Shown: one piece after another, positions 17,986 to 27,191 of the stretch | How positions within the stretch are numbered: the first letter of the stretch is position 1 | Layout: every line of letters begins with the position of its first letter | NCBI GenBank assembly: GCA_020444045.1 | Contig: JAHLLS010000005.1 | Location: 62,001 to 126,000 of the forward strand | Origin: Deltaproteobacteria bacterium | Lineage (GTDB): Bacteria; Desulfobacterota; Desulfobacteria; Desulfobacterales; UBA5852 | DNA length: 64,000 bases | Reading direction: 5' to 3' | The notes under the pieces: generated by a model | Told to the model about the DNA's origin: nothing | Database searches by the model: none | The model's input: only the letters and a program-made list of their open reading frames with translations | Program-made: the position numbers and the translations under genes

Positions 17986-18085
17986 ACCAAAACCCAAAAA
18001 GGTTTTAAACCATCTAAGAGGTGCATCGTTAGCAGTTCCCGCTCGGTGGCTTCTCGGTTTGGGCCATTGGTTGTTGCCCGAATGT

Positions 18086-18391
18086 TTAAAGAGGGAGCTT
18101 TTCGAACTTGAAAGGGCGCCCGTGGGCGGGGTAGATGGTGGTGACGCCTTGGTTGCGGAGGGTTTGCCAGCTGTCCCGGATCGGTCGGCGGCTTTCCCCG
18201 AAGGGGGGCCAGAATGGTCCGCGGCCTCCCGGCAGGTAGTTTACGGCCAGATCGCCGACAAAGGCCTGGCCGGAAGCGGTAACGACCGTCAGGGAGCCCG
18301 CCGTATGTCCCGGGGTGGGAAGGACGCGGGCATCGAAATGGGTCATACCCAATCGGACAATGTGTGGAAGACTTATCATAACGCCTTTCAT
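18086..18391 (-). pseudogene. Truncated metallo-beta-lactamase-fold hydrolase (C-terminal part only)
   Basis: The 101 residues contain the second half of an MBL-fold hydrolase: LPTPGHTAGSL, AFVGDLAVN and YPAHGRPF, which supply later metal ligands. The N-terminal HxHxDH motif and about 120-140 residues are missing; the preceding sequence on this strand belongs to a divergent small gene (18437-18742). The remaining open frame begins without a clear ribosome binding site. It therefore looks like a decaying 5'-truncated gene, next to a 380-bp repeat that may mark the rearrangement. Confidence 0.7.
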
Positions 18392-18436
18392 TCACTATAA
18401 AAGGAATTCATCCCCGTTGAGCAAGGAGCGATATCA

Positions 18437-18742
18437 ATGAGCCTGTCGTTTGAAGAAAACCCCATGGTCTGGGTTGTCGTGCAGACCGTGGATGGTGTTG
18501 AACAGTTTGTGGGCCAGCACAGTGCCGATCTGGACATCATGTTTATTCCGTTTTTTAAGGATAAAGAAGAAGCCCAGCAGGGGTTGAGCCTGATTAGGCG
18601 CGCCAAGGGCAGCCGCTATGAAGTTCAGGCCGTTCACATTAAAGACTTGGCCGAAGATGCTGCCCATCACGGTTTTTTGTTGTTTCAAACCGATGCGGAC
18701 GGCCAAGTTCTGGACAAGATCGATCCCCATACGGTGTCCTGA
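18437..18742 (+). CDS. Small conserved-looking cytoplasmic protein of unknown function
   Basis: The 101 residues read MSLSFEENPMVWVVVQTVDG, then FIPFFKDKEEAQQGLSLIRR and end HGFLLFQTDADGQVLDKIDP. There is no signal peptide or membrane segment. It looks like a compact alpha/beta protein, and the central segment faintly recalls SseB-N-type domains, but I would not assign it. A possible ribosome binding site, AAGGAGCG, lies upstream of the ATG at 18437, and a run of AT-rich bases at 18395-18410 could be the promoter. Convergent with the phosphoesterase that ends at 18766. Confidence 0.65.
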   Translation: MSLSFEENPMVWVVVQTVDGVEQFVGQHSADLDIMFIPFFKDKEEAQQGLSLIRRAKGSRYEVQAVHIKDLAEDAAHHGFLLFQTDADGQVLDKIDPHTVS

Positions 18743-18765
18743 CATCCCGGTTTCGGGGTGTCTGA

Positions 18766-19503
18766 TCATGACGCCAGGGAAACAAGTTCGATGGTTTCTT
18801 CCGCTTGGTCCCAGAGCAGGCAAAGCCCGTCTGCCAGGGCGCCGCAGGTCACCACGGCGGTTTGGTGCCGGGTCAGGGGGTGACGTCGGCCCGGGTGGAG
18901 TGTTTCCCGCTGTAGAGACGCCGGCCCGGCACGAACGATTTCCGGTTGATGGCTGTGCCCCCTGAAAAGCTGTCGGCCCGGGTAGGACCGGAAAAAGTGC
19001 TGTAAGTGGCCCGGGTCCATGGCATCCACCATGCAGCGCGGGCCCATGCGGGATGCAAACGGCAGCGAATGGGCCAACAGGGCCGATCCGATTTGCCGGG
19101 TCAAGGGCATTTTCCGGATGATCTCCAGCGCTTCTGGGCTAATCTGCGCCGATCGGTTGAGCAGTAGGGTGTGGTCATTGTTGCCGCGGATCGCCAGAAT
19201 GTGATGGGCGGTCAATCGCTCCAGGCAGGCCGAGACGGTTTCGGGGCAGTTCGTATCGCAGATATCCCCCAGGTGGACGCTTACGGCACAGCCGCAACGA
19301 TGGAAAAAGGTGGCGGCGGCCCCAATGCTGTCGGCCTCGCCATGACTGTCGGCCATGATGCCGATCCGGGCCAGTGGTGCCGGATCGTGGGTGGCGGGTC
19401 GGTCAATGTCGGTGGTGGTGCGGGCCAATGCGGTTCCCCCGGGCGAATGAACTACCCCGCCGCAGAGCAGCGGGGTAGTTATAAAGGCAATGTAACACCC
19501 CAA
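18766..19503 (-). CDS. YfcE-like metallophosphoesterase
   Basis: The catalytic motifs of the calcineurin-like superfamily are present in order: IGIMADSHG, HLGDICD, IRGNNDH, LAHSLPF and FRGHSHQPE. The start is uncertain. The frame can begin with TTG at 19503, but the first 35-40 residues are not conserved-looking and overlap a hairpin module, so a downstream TTG or GTG start (near 19410-19450) may be the real one. The product would be about 205-245 residues with a C-terminal beta segment that has TCGALADGLCLLWD. Substrate unknown. The upstream neighbour is an acyl-CoA synthetase on the same strand. Confidence 0.78.
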   Translation of the reverse strand: MGCYIAFITTPLLCGGVVHSPGGTALARTTTDIDRPATHDPAPLARIGIMADSHGEADSIGAAATFFHRCGCAVSVHLGDICDTNCPETVSACLERLTAHHILAIRGNNDHTLLLNRSAQISPEALEIIRKMPLTRQIGSALLAHSLPFASRMGPRCMVDAMDPGHLQHFFRSYPGRQLFRGHSHQPEIVRAGPASLQRETLHPGRRHPLTRHQTAVVTCGALADGLCLLWDQAEETIELVSLAS

Positions 19504-19543
19504 GCGACGGGGGACATAACCCCTCGTCCGCCTCTGGCGGATT
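19448..19543 (+). other. Three-hairpin structured module (REP-like or guide-RNA-end-like)
   Basis: Three hairpins follow each other within about 96 bases: AACTACCCCGC with GCGGGGTAGTT, then GACGGGG with CCCCTCGTC, then CCGCC-TCT-GGCGG. The right edge GGATTAAA coincides with the stop codon of the synthetase gene on the other strand. The compactness suggests a structured RNA end or a REP unit rather than a simple terminator, because no T-run follows the hairpins on either strand. Confidence 0.5.
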
Positions 19544-21116
19544 AAATTTTAAAACTTTCCGCAATGCCCGCATATTGTTTGCGCAGCTGGGGTTTTTCAA
19601 TCTTGCCGGTAGGATTGCGCGGAACGTCCCCGAAAATGACCCGGCGCGGGCGTTTATAGCGCGGCAGGGCCTCACAGAAGGCGTCGATCTCTTTGGCGTC
19701 CAACGTCTGGCCGGGCTTGGTTTTGACGATGGCCGTGGCGATTTCTCCCAATCGCAGGCTGGGCAGGCCAATCACGGCCACGTCCTGGACCTTGGGGTGT
19801 TCCTGCAGAAAGTCTTCGATCTCGACCGGATAGATATTTTCCCCGCCGGTGATGATGACATCCTTTTTACGATCCACCAGCCAGATAAAGCCGTCTTCGT
19901 CTTCGCGCGCGATATCGCCGGTCATCAGCCAGCCGTCTTTTAAGGTCTCCCGCGTGGCTTCCGGGTTTTTGTAGTATTCGCGCATGACCCCCGGGCCTTT
20001 GATGATGAGTTCGCCAGGTGTCCCCGGGGCGACGGGTGATAGCGTTTCGTCGACGATGCGGTACTCCCAGTCGAAACCGGGCCGCCCGATGGCGCCGACT
20101 TTGTGGCTGTTTTCCATGCCCAGATGCACACAGCCCGGGCCGGTGGATTCGGTCAGGCCATAGTTGGTGTCGTACTGGTGTTGGGGGAAGCATTTCTGCC
20201 ATTCGCGCACCAGGCTGGGCGGCACGGGCTGGGCACCGATGTGCATCAGGCGCCATTGATCCAGGTTGAAATTTTTGAGTTTCAGTTCCCCGCTTTCAAT
20301 GGCGAACAAAACATCCAGGGCCCATGGCACCAGCAGCCAGACAATGGTCACCTGCTCCTCGGAGACGGCCTCCAGGATCCAGCGCGGTTCGATGCCTTTC
20401 AGGATGACAGCTTTGGCACCCACGATAAAGTTGCCGAACCAGTGCATCTTGGCCCCGGTGTGGTAGAGGGGCGGGATGCACAGAAAATTGTCGTCGTGGG
20501 TCTGCTGGTGGTGGCGGTTTTCCACGTAGCAGGCAAACTCCAGGTTGCGATGGGTCAGCAGGGTGGCCTTGGGGGTGCCGGTGGTGCCGGAGGTGAAGTA
20601 GAGCGCGGCTTCATCTTCCAGGTTCAGCGGGATATCGGGCGGAATGGGTTCGGCCGAGGCCAGGAATGCCTCGTAATGCTCGGCGTAGTCGGGCGTCTTC
20701 TCAAGGGGGCCAACGAAAATATATAAGCGGACCATGCCATCCAACTCGGACTTGATGGTGTTGATCCGGTCGATAAATTCTTCCCCGAAAATCATGGCCC
20801 GGGCTTCGGCGGTTTCCGTGCAGCGCCGAATCGTCTTGGCCACGAAGCGAAAATTGAGCGGAACGGCCCAGGCGCCCGTGCGCAAGATGCCGAAATAGAT
20901 CGGCAGCCACTCGATACAGTTCATCATCAGGTGTACCACCCGGTGGTCTTTTTTAATGCCCCGGGCCAGCAGCGCTTGCGCTACCCGATTGGCCTGGTCA
21001 TCGAAAGAAGACCACGTGATTTCGGTGCGCTTCTTTTCGGCCGGCGCGCGTTCGATCAACGCGGTTTCGTTGCCGTACATGCGGGCGTTGCGGGCCAGGA
21101 TTTCAGTGATGATCAT
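19542..21116 (-). CDS. Acyl-CoA synthetase (AMP-binding)
   Basis: The 524-residue product has the AMP-binding signature YFTSGTTGTPKATLLTHRN (about 172-190), the motif NYGLTESTGPG, and the C-terminal hinge DRKKDVIITGGENIYPVEIE. A catalytic lysine is in NPTGKIEKPQLRK. It is shorter than the FadD15-like enzyme at 12970 and closer to medium-chain or generic acyl-CoA ligases. It would make an acyl-CoA from a carboxylic acid, ATP and CoA in the cytoplasm; the acid cannot be predicted. The 3' end abuts the three-hairpin module; a 124-bp-type repeat lies 70 bases upstream of the start. Confidence 0.92.
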   Translation of the reverse strand: MIITEILARNARMYGNETALIERAPAEKKRTEITWSSFDDQANRVAQALLARGIKKDHRVVHLMMNCIEWLPIYFGILRTGAWAVPLNFRFVAKTIRRCTETAEARAMIFGEEFIDRINTIKSELDGMVRLYIFVGPLEKTPDYAEHYEAFLASAEPIPPDIPLNLEDEAALYFTSGTTGTPKATLLTHRNLEFACYVENRHHQQTHDDNFLCIPPLYHTGAKMHWFGNFIVGAKAVILKGIEPRWILEAVSEEQVTIVWLLVPWALDVLFAIESGELKLKNFNLDQWRLMHIGAQPVPPSLVREWQKCFPQHQYDTNYGLTESTGPGCVHLGMENSHKVGAIGRPGFDWEYRIVDETLSPVAPGTPGELIIKGPGVMREYYKNPEATRETLKDGWLMTGDIAREDEDGFIWLVDRKKDVIITGGENIYPVEIEDFLQEHPKVQDVAVIGLPSLRLGEIATAIVKTKPGQTLDAKEIDAFCEALPRYKRPRRVIFGDVPRNPTGKIEKPQLRKQYAGIAESFKI

Positions 21117-21188
21117 GGTGTTGGCTTTCTGTGCGTTTCAGGGGTTTCCGCATATGGCCATTATAGTATCTTGCTAAAGCACATTGCA

Positions 21189-21333
21189 GACGGTTTGGTA
21201 AAACGGTCGAGATCAAGGCTTGCGAATCCCGAGGAATACCGCTATCGCGGGTGCCGAAGGCAGCGTACTTATCGTACGCCGCAGTAACGAGGGATACGCG
21301 TAACGCCGATATCGGGCGTTTTACCAAACCGTC
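21189..21333. repeat. Dispersed palindromic element, copy 2 (145 bp)
   Basis: The ends GACGGTTTGGTAAAACGGTC and GCGTTTTACCAAACCGTC are inverted repeats. The interior has CTTGCGAATCCCGAGGAAT and CGTACTTATCGTACG as in the other copies, with an extra 20 or so bases (GCTATCGCGGGTGCCGAAGG) near the middle. The terminal arms differ from copy 1 by compensating changes, which argues that the palindrome is maintained. Confidence 0.85.
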
Positions 21334-21549
21334 ATTTGCTGGGCAGCGATGTGCATAGCAGAGAGCACCGGCGACGGTCAACCGGGTCGGGCCGATTTCG
21401 ACGGGAAATCTGGCCTTGTTATCGACAATTTCTGCCAAGCGGCGGAATATATGTTGCCGTCATTTCGCCGGCGAAGATCCCGGCTTGACAATGGTGCCTT
21501 GCCCGCTTTAAGGACCGGAGGGGTTTATTCGCAACGTTAGCAGCAGAAA

Positions 21550-21655
21550 CCTTTTTCACCATGAAGGACATGAAGAGCATGAAGAAATCAATTTGTCCGT
21601 GACAAATTGATTCACTAAGGTTTTTCCTTCATGAACTTCATGCGCTTCATGGTAA
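21550..21655. repeat. Palindrome built from ATGAAG-type triplets
   Basis: Left arm TTCACCATGAAGGACATGAA and right arm TTCATGCGCTTCATGGTAA are inverted repeats. An inner hairpin, CAATTTGTCCGTGACAAATTG, sits between them. Similar CATGAAG-rich palindromes are common intergenic features in Desulfobacterota. A short related end, TTCATGGTGAAA, is near 934-946. No gene is visible in the remainder of the 21117-21723 gap. Confidence 0.6.
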
Positions 21656-21723
21656 TATCGTTTTGTTAAAAAATAGAACTGTTTATCTATGGTCAATCAT
21701 GTTGCAAAAAAGGATGGCGCGCC

Positions 21724-22515
21724 ATGCAGCCGATTCAAGATTTCCCTTTATCGCAACGGGCGGTGATACAGTATGTGTTATGCGATATTGACGACACCTT
21801 GACAATTAATGGACGGTTGCCGGCAGTGGCCTACGCCGCCCTGGAACGCCTGGACCAGGCCGGAATTCAGGTCATCCCGATCACAGGCCGCCCGGCCGGG
21901 TGGTGCGACCACATGGCCCGTATGTGGCCGATTGCCGGCCTGGTGGGCGAGAACGGCGCCTTCTATTTCCGCTACGATGCCACCCAGCGCCGCATGGTGA
22001 GGCGTTATTGGAAAACGGATGACGAGCGCCGCGAAGACCGCACCCTTCTTGATCGCATAGAGAAAGACATCCTGGAGGCCGTTCCCGGGTGCCGGGTATC
22101 GGCTGATCAACCCTACCGGGAGGCGGATCTGGCCATCGATTTCTGCGAAGACGTGCCGGCCTTACCCATGGTCGACGTGGAAAAAATTGTTCAACATTTC
22201 AAACAGGCCGGCGCCCGGGCCAAGATCAGTTCGATCCATGTCAACGGCTGGTTCGGCGACTACGACAAGCTTGCCATGACCCGGATATTTTTTCGGGAAC
22301 AGTTCGCCTGTGATCTGGAGGCGGTTCGCAACAAGGTCGTCTTCGCCGGCGATTCACCCAACGACGAACCCATGTTCGCCTATTTTCCACATGCCGTGGG
22401 GGTGGCCAATGTGCGGGATTTTGCAGGCCAGATGGAACACCCGCCGACCTGGGTTACGGAAGGGGAGGGCGGATTCGGGTTTGCCGAAATGGTGGGGATT
22501 CTTCTGGATCGCTGA
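21724..22515 (+). CDS. HAD-IIB family phosphatase
   Basis: The 263-residue protein shows HAD motif I (LCDIDDTLT, about 19-27), motif II (PITGRPAGW) and motifs III/IV (VVFAGDSPNDEPMF). A cap domain lies between motifs II and III, typical of the Cof/sucrose-phosphatase/phosphomannomutase IIB group. It would remove phosphate from a sugar phosphate or similar small metabolite. It ends about 50 bases from the convergent end of the ugp genes. A role in handling imported phosphorylated compounds is possible but only inferred from position. Confidence 0.85.
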   Translation: MQPIQDFPLSQRAVIQYVLCDIDDTLTINGRLPAVAYAALERLDQAGIQVIPITGRPAGWCDHMARMWPIAGLVGENGAFYFRYDATQRRMVRRYWKTDDERREDRTLLDRIEKDILEAVPGCRVSADQPYREADLAIDFCEDVPALPMVDVEKIVQHFKQAGARAKISSIHVNGWFGDYDKLAMTRIFFREQFACDLEAVRNKVVFAGDSPNDEPMFAYFPHAVGVANVRDFAGQMEHPPTWVTEGEGGFGFAEMVGILLDR

Positions 22516-22564
22516 TTTAAACCGCTGGGTGGCGGTCCAATTCTGAACGGTTCGGCCCGAACTG

Positions 22565-23485
22565 CTATTTTTCCCTTTCCACCAACCCCTTCACAAACCA
22601 GCGCTGCATGAGCAGGACTACCAGGATCGGCGGCAGCATGACGATCAGGGCTGCGGCCATGGCTTCGTTCCAAAAGGGCAAGTCGTCGGCTTGCGGTATC
22701 AGGTTTTGCAGCCCGATGACAGCCGTCGTCATCTTGGGGTTGGTGGTGATCAGCAGGGGCCAGAGGTACTGGTTCCAGCCGTAGACAAACTCGATGACCA
22801 CCAGCGCGGCGATATTGGTTTTGGACAGGGGCAGGATGATTTTACGGAAGAAGGTCATGGCCGAGGCGCCGTCAATCTTGGCGGCTTCGCAAAGCTCTTC
22901 CGGGATGGTCAGAAAAAACTGCCGAAAAAGAAAGGTACAGGTGGCGGAGGCCACCAGGGGCAGGATCAGGCCCGTGTAGCTGTCCAGCAGGCTTAGATCG
23001 AGTTTGACCTGTATGTCATGCCCTATAAACCAGGCAACAATTCCGTCGAGACGCAAAAAATCCCAAACCATTTGCAGGGGCCCGAACAGGTTGGCTGCCA
23101 TTTCATAAGTAGGCAGGATCCGGACTTCCACCGGCAGCATCAGCGTGCAGAAAACCGTCACGAAGGCCACGGTTCGCAGCCGGTAGTCGAAATAGACGAT
23201 CGAAAAGGCCCCCAGCAGGGAGACACAGATTTTTCCAAAGGTAATGCCGCTAGCCATAATGAAGGAATTCATCAGCTGGGTTCCCAGGTCGCCTTTGTTC
23301 CAGGCTGCCTGCATGTTGACCCAGAACTGGTCGCTGGGCATCAGCGGCATGGGCACCATCGAAACCGTTTCGATGGTATGGGTGGCGGCAATCAAGGCGT
23401 AGATGATGGGGAAGCCTACGATGACAATTCCCACCATCAGAAAGACGTATGTCAGCATATCCAGAATGGGTGTTCGCTCGACCAT
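22565..23485 (-). CDS. ugpE: Glycerol-3-phosphate ABC transporter permease UgpE
   Basis: The 306 residues resemble UgpE in length and topology: six membrane segments and the inner-membrane transport signature EELCEAAKIDGASAMTFFRK for contact with the ATPase. The N-terminal part PILDMLTYVFLMVGIVIVGF and the end QRWFVKGLVEREK are typical of the binding-protein-dependent sugar permeases (MalG family). With UgpA it forms the channel for sn-glycerol-3-phosphate or glycerophosphodiesters. It begins 6 bases after ugpA, so the pair is translationally linked. It is the last gene of the leftward ugpB-ugpA-ugpE unit. Confidence 0.9.
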   Translation of the reverse strand: MVERTPILDMLTYVFLMVGIVIVGFPIIYALIAATHTIETVSMVPMPLMPSDQFWVNMQAAWNKGDLGTQLMNSFIMASGITFGKICVSLLGAFSIVYFDYRLRTVAFVTVFCTLMLPVEVRILPTYEMAANLFGPLQMVWDFLRLDGIVAWFIGHDIQVKLDLSLLDSYTGLILPLVASATCTFLFRQFFLTIPEELCEAAKIDGASAMTFFRKIILPLSKTNIAALVVIEFVYGWNQYLWPLLITTNPKMTTAVIGLQNLIPQADDLPFWNEAMAAALIVMLPPILVVLLMQRWFVKGLVEREK

Positions 23486-23491
23486 CAGTGA

Positions 23492-24382
23492 TTAACCTGT
23501 ATATTGCACGCGGCGTTCGACATATTTGAACTGCATGACCGTGATAAAGATGATCAGGCTCATCAGGACAATGGATTGTGCCGCCGAAGAGCCGAGATTC
23601 AGGCCGATGAAACCGTCCTGATAAACCTTGTAGACCAGGATATTCGTGGCGCCGCCCGGGCCGCCCTGGGTGACGGTGTGGATAACGCCGAAAGTTTCGA
23701 AAAAAGCAAAAATGATATTCATCACCGTGACAAAGAAAAGGGTCGGGGACAGCATGGGAATGATGATGGCCCAGAAGCGTCGAAAAGGGCTGGCGCCGTC
23801 CATGGCCGCTGCCTCGATCAGGGAATGGGGAATGGCCTGCAGACCCGCCATAAAGAAAACGAAATTGTAGCTGATTTGCTTCCAGGCACTGGCCATGATC
23901 ACCATGAGCAGAGCGTCGGTGCCGTTTAAAACCGGGTTCCAGTCGGTGCCGAACCATCGTTTGATGGCCAAAGACACGACGCCATAAGATGGGTGCAGCA
24001 GAAAAAGCCATAAAACGCCTGAAATGGCAGGGGCAACGGCATAGGGCCAGATTAAGAAGGTCCGGATGACCGCTTTAGCCTTCAGGGCACGATTGGCCAA
24101 GGTGGCAAGAAATAGCCCGGTGGAAATGGAGACAAAAGCCGTCGAAGCACTGAAGATCAGGGTCGTGACAACAGATTGCAGGTAAAGTGGATCCCGGAAC
24201 AATTGGATAAAATTATCAAACCACACGAAGCGGTTGTGGAGTCCGAAAGGGTCGCTCAGCATCATGGACTGCATCAACCCCTGAAGTGCCGGCCAGTAGA
24301 AGAAAGTGGCCGTTACCAATATCTGAGGCAGGATCAGGATATAGGGCAAAAAGCGATTGGAGAATATCGAACGCTTTATCAT
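23492..24382 (-). CDS. ugpA: Glycerol-3-phosphate ABC transporter permease UgpA
   Basis: The 296-residue product is MalF-family. The N-terminus FLPYILILPQILVTATFFYW and the EAAAMDGASPFRRFWAIIIP loop (ATPase contact) are characteristic, and QSMMLSDPFGLHNRFVWFDN matches the UgpA periplasmic start. Six transmembrane segments are predicted. It pairs with UgpE. A strong hairpin (24399-24436) lies between ugpB and this gene, which may reduce permease expression relative to the binding protein. Confidence 0.92.
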   Translation of the reverse strand: MIKRSIFSNRFLPYILILPQILVTATFFYWPALQGLMQSMMLSDPFGLHNRFVWFDNFIQLFRDPLYLQSVVTTLIFSASTAFVSISTGLFLATLANRALKAKAVIRTFLIWPYAVAPAISGVLWLFLLHPSYGVVSLAIKRWFGTDWNPVLNGTDALLMVIMASAWKQISYNFVFFMAGLQAIPHSLIEAAAMDGASPFRRFWAIIIPMLSPTLFFVTVMNIIFAFFETFGVIHTVTQGGPGGATNILVYKVYQDGFIGLNLGSSAAQSIVLMSLIIFITVMQFKYVERRVQYTG

Positions 24383-24398
24383 GATTGCTCGGCGTTGT

Positions 24399-24436
24399 AG
24401 CGGCGCTTCGGATTTGTCGAATCCGGAAGCGCCGCT
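24399..24436 (-). promoter_or_regulatory. Intercistronic hairpin between ugpB and ugpA
   Basis: AGCGGCGCTTC-GGATT and AATCC-GGAAGCGCCGCT form a stem of about 16 bp with one unpaired C/G position. No T-run follows on the minus strand, so it is not a typical terminator. By analogy with the malE-malF spacer it may protect the upstream ugpB message from 3' decay and lower ugpA expression; this is inference. Confidence 0.6.
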
Positions 24437-24464
24437 GTATTTATGGCATTATACGATCGATGCT

Positions 24465-25793
24465 TTATTGATAAGTCTTTTCAAAAGTCCGCAGTAATTC
24501 GTTGCTGCGTTTGACAGCGCTGTCGAGGGCTTCCTGAGGGCTCTTGGTGTCGTTCCAGACCAGCTCGAGTTCCTCATTGATAACGTTGCGGATCTGGATG
24601 AAATAGCCCAGGCGCAACCCGCGCGAGATCGGGGTGGGGTCCCTACGGGTCATTTGCTTGATGCCGACTTCCTGATAGGGGAATTCTTTATAGTACCCTT
24701 GCTCTTTGAGCGCCTTGTAGGCTGTCAGGGTGATCGGGAAGTAACCGGTTTCCTTGTGCCAGTAAATCTGCATGTCGTTGTTGGCCAGGAATTCCAGGAA
24801 GGCCGCTACACCGGCATATTCCTCTTTGCTGTGGCCCTTGAGTACCCAGTTGGAAGCCCCGCCGATGATGCTGTTCTGGGGCTCCTTCATCCAGGATTCC
24901 ACGGGCAGCGGTGCCACATCCCAGGTGAAATCCTTGACCGCTTTCTGCAGTTTGGCAATGCCACTGATGGAATCGATATAAACAGCGGCGTTCTGGGCAA
25001 TGAACTCAGCCTTAGGGCCCTGGTATTTCTGGCCGCCGTAAAAGAAACGGCCGTCTTTCATCCAGGATTTCAAGCGTGCAATATGATTGACGACTTTATC
25101 GTTGTTGATCAGCAGCTCACAGTCCAGGCCTTCATAGCCATTGGCCTTGGAAGCGAACGGGATGTTGTGGATGGCGGAGTAGTTCTCGATCTGGGTCCAG
25201 GACTGCCAGGCCGTGACCATCCCCCCGGGAGTGCCGGATTGGACGATTTTTTCCAGCATCTGGCCCAGTTCGTCCCAGGTGACCGGCTTGGATTTGTCAA
25301 GGGGTGCCAGGCCGGCCTTCTTGAACAGGTCCACGTTGTAGTACATGACCGGTGTGGAAGAGTTGAACGGCATGGAGACAAGGTTGCCATCTGCATCCAT
25401 GTAGTAGGACAGTACGGGCTGCAGGTAGTCTTTCCAGTTTACGTTGTAACCGGCATCGGCCATGAGTTCATAGACCGGATAAACCGCGCCGGAGAGCATC
25501 ATGGTCTGAGTGCCCACCTCGAAGCTTTGCAGAATATGGGGTTGTTTACCGGCCCGGATGGCGGCCACACCGGCGTTGACGGTTTCATCGTAGTTGCCCT
25601 TGTTGGTGCCGATGACCGTGTATTTATCCTGCGAGTCGTTGAATGCTTTGATCATGGTATTGACGACCTCGCCGCGCGCGCTGCGCATGGCGTGCCACCA
25701 GGTGATTTCAATGCGCTCGGCTAGCACTTCGCCGGCCGTGAAAACGACCACCATAGCCAGAACAATGAACAAGATAAGATTGCGTGATTTCAT
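24465..25793 (-). CDS. ugpB: Glycerol-3-phosphate periplasmic binding protein UgpB
   Basis: I chose the second ATG (25793), because AGGAG lies 8 bases before it while the first ATG is only 2 bases away. The 442 residues have a Sec signal peptide (LILFIVLAMVVVFTAGEVLA) and the UgpB hallmarks ITWWHAM, GNYDETVNAGVAAIRAGKQP and ILQSFEVGTQTMM. It would bind sn-glycerol-3-phosphate or glycerophosphocholine-type diesters in the periplasm and deliver them to UgpAE. The divergent ugpC gene starts 300 bases away, so the full importer is present and both promoters lie in 25794-26093. Confidence 0.93.
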   Translation of the reverse strand: MKSRNLILFIVLAMVVVFTAGEVLAERIEITWWHAMRSARGEVVNTMIKAFNDSQDKYTVIGTNKGNYDETVNAGVAAIRAGKQPHILQSFEVGTQTMMLSGAVYPVYELMADAGYNVNWKDYLQPVLSYYMDADGNLVSMPFNSSTPVMYYNVDLFKKAGLAPLDKSKPVTWDELGQMLEKIVQSGTPGGMVTAWQSWTQIENYSAIHNIPFASKANGYEGLDCELLINNDKVVNHIARLKSWMKDGRFFYGGQKYQGPKAEFIAQNAAVYIDSISGIAKLQKAVKDFTWDVAPLPVESWMKEPQNSIIGGASNWVLKGHSKEEYAGVAAFLEFLANNDMQIYWHKETGYFPITLTAYKALKEQGYYKEFPYQEVGIKQMTRRDPTPISRGLRLGYFIQIRNVINEELELVWNDTKSPQEALDSAVKRSNELLRTFEKTYQ

Positions 25794-26093
25794 AGCCATT
25801 TCTCCTCTCCCTGGATTGCTATTGACGCTGAGAACCCGCCGTTCGGGTCCCGTTTTTTATCATTGAAATGATTATATGCCCATAGCAATTTACAGGCATA
25901 TCGGGGATGTGTTAATGGAGTCAAGGATTAATTGGGGCCGTTGCCGTAGAAACTGGAAAGCATCGGTTGTATGCGCATATTTTAAATAAATTGTTCAGGT
26001 TAAAGTCAAGGATAGCAGGGCGCAAAAGACTTGAAAATGCAGGGATAAAGGGCCCATAGATGGGGTTCTTGATCCCGGGACAGGAATGTTACG

Positions 26094-27191
26094 ATGGCAC
26101 GTGTCGATCTGAAAAAGGTGGTCAAGCGGTTCGGTAAGGTGGAAGTGGTGCACGGTATCGATCTGGAGATCAACGACGTCGAATTCGTTGTGCTGGTGGG
26201 GCCTTCGGGCTGTGGCAAATCCACTACCCTGCGAATGGTGGCCGGCCTGGAAGAGATCAGCGACGGGGAAATCTATATCGACGATCAGCGGATCAACGAC
26301 GTGGCTCCCAAAGACCGCGGCGTGGCCATGGTGTTTCAGAACTACGCCCTTTATCCGCACATGAACGTCTATAACAACATGGCCTTCGGGCTCAAGCTGC
26401 GCAAAACCCCCAAAGCCGAAATCGAGGAGCGGGTGCAGCGCGCCGCCGCCACGTTGGGGCTGACCGAATTTTTGAAACGCAAACCTCACGAGCTATCGGG
26501 CGGGCAGCGGCAGCGGGTTGCCATGGGACGGGCCATTGTCCGCAATCCCAAGGTGTTTTTGTTCGATGAACCGCTTTCCAACCTGGATGCCAAATTGCGC
26601 ACCCAGATGCGCATCGAAATCAAACTGCTGCATCAGAAGGTCCAGAATACGATTATCTACGTTACCCACGACCAGGTGGAGGCCATGACCCTGGCCGATC
26701 GGATCGTGGTGATGCGGGACGGGTACATCGAACAGGTAGGCGCGCCCCTGGACATTTTCGAGAACCCGGTCAATACCTTTGTGGCCGGTTTTATCGGCAG
26801 TCCGCCCATGAACCTTGTGCCGGCGCATCTGGACACTGCCGCCGCCGGGCTGGTGCTGGCCTTTGAAGGCGGGCTGCGGGTTCCGGTCCCTGCCCGGGAG
26901 GGCGCCAAACTGCAAGCCGGCATGGACGTGGTCATGGGGTTGCGGACCGAAGACCTCACCATCGACAACGGGGATACCCACCTGCCGGAGGAATGGAAGA
27001 CCGACGGCCTGGTGGAGGTGGTGGAGCCCTTGGGCAGCGAAACCAATCTGCACATGGACTTGTCCGGCACCAAAATGATCGCTAAAAGCGAGGGCCGTAA
27101 ACTGGTTTCCGCCGGTAAAAAGGTCCGGTTGGCCATGAACCTCGAACACCTGCACATTTTTGACGCCCGGACCCGTGCGTCGATCTATTGA
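26094..27191 (+). CDS. ugpC: Glycerol-3-phosphate ABC transporter ATPase UgpC
   Basis: The 365-residue protein is a MalK/UgpC-type ATPase. Walker A is GPSGCGKST, the Q-loop is [11 protein letters not shown], the signature is [15 protein letters not shown], Walker B is [12 protein letters not shown] and the H-loop is [10 protein letters not shown]. The C-terminal half forms the OB-type regulatory domain ([11 protein letters not shown] and [11 protein letters not shown]). It energises uptake through UgpAE. It is transcribed away from ugpB. The preceding 300-bp spacer (25794-26093) contains only AT-rich promoter-like DNA. After it, 27192-27425 holds hairpin-prone sequence and no gene. Confidence 0.93.
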   Translation: MARVDLKKVVKRFGKVEVVHGIDLEINDVEFVVLVGPSGCGKSTTLRMVAGLEEISDGEIYIDDQRINDVAPKDRGVAMVFQNYALYPHMNVYNNMAFGLKLRKTPKAEIEERVQRAAATLGLTEFLKRKPHELSGGQRQRVAMGRAIVRNPKVFLFDEPLSNLDAKLRTQMRIEIKLLHQKVQNTIIYVTHDQVEAMTLADRIVVMRDGYIEQVGAPLDIFENPVNTFVAGFIGSPPMNLVPAHLDTAAAGLVLAFEGGLRVPVPAREGAKLQAGMDVVMGLRTEDLTIDNGDTHLPEEWKTDGLVEVVEPLGSETNLHMDLSGTKMIAKSEGRKLVSAGKKVRLAMNLEHLHIFDARTRASIY

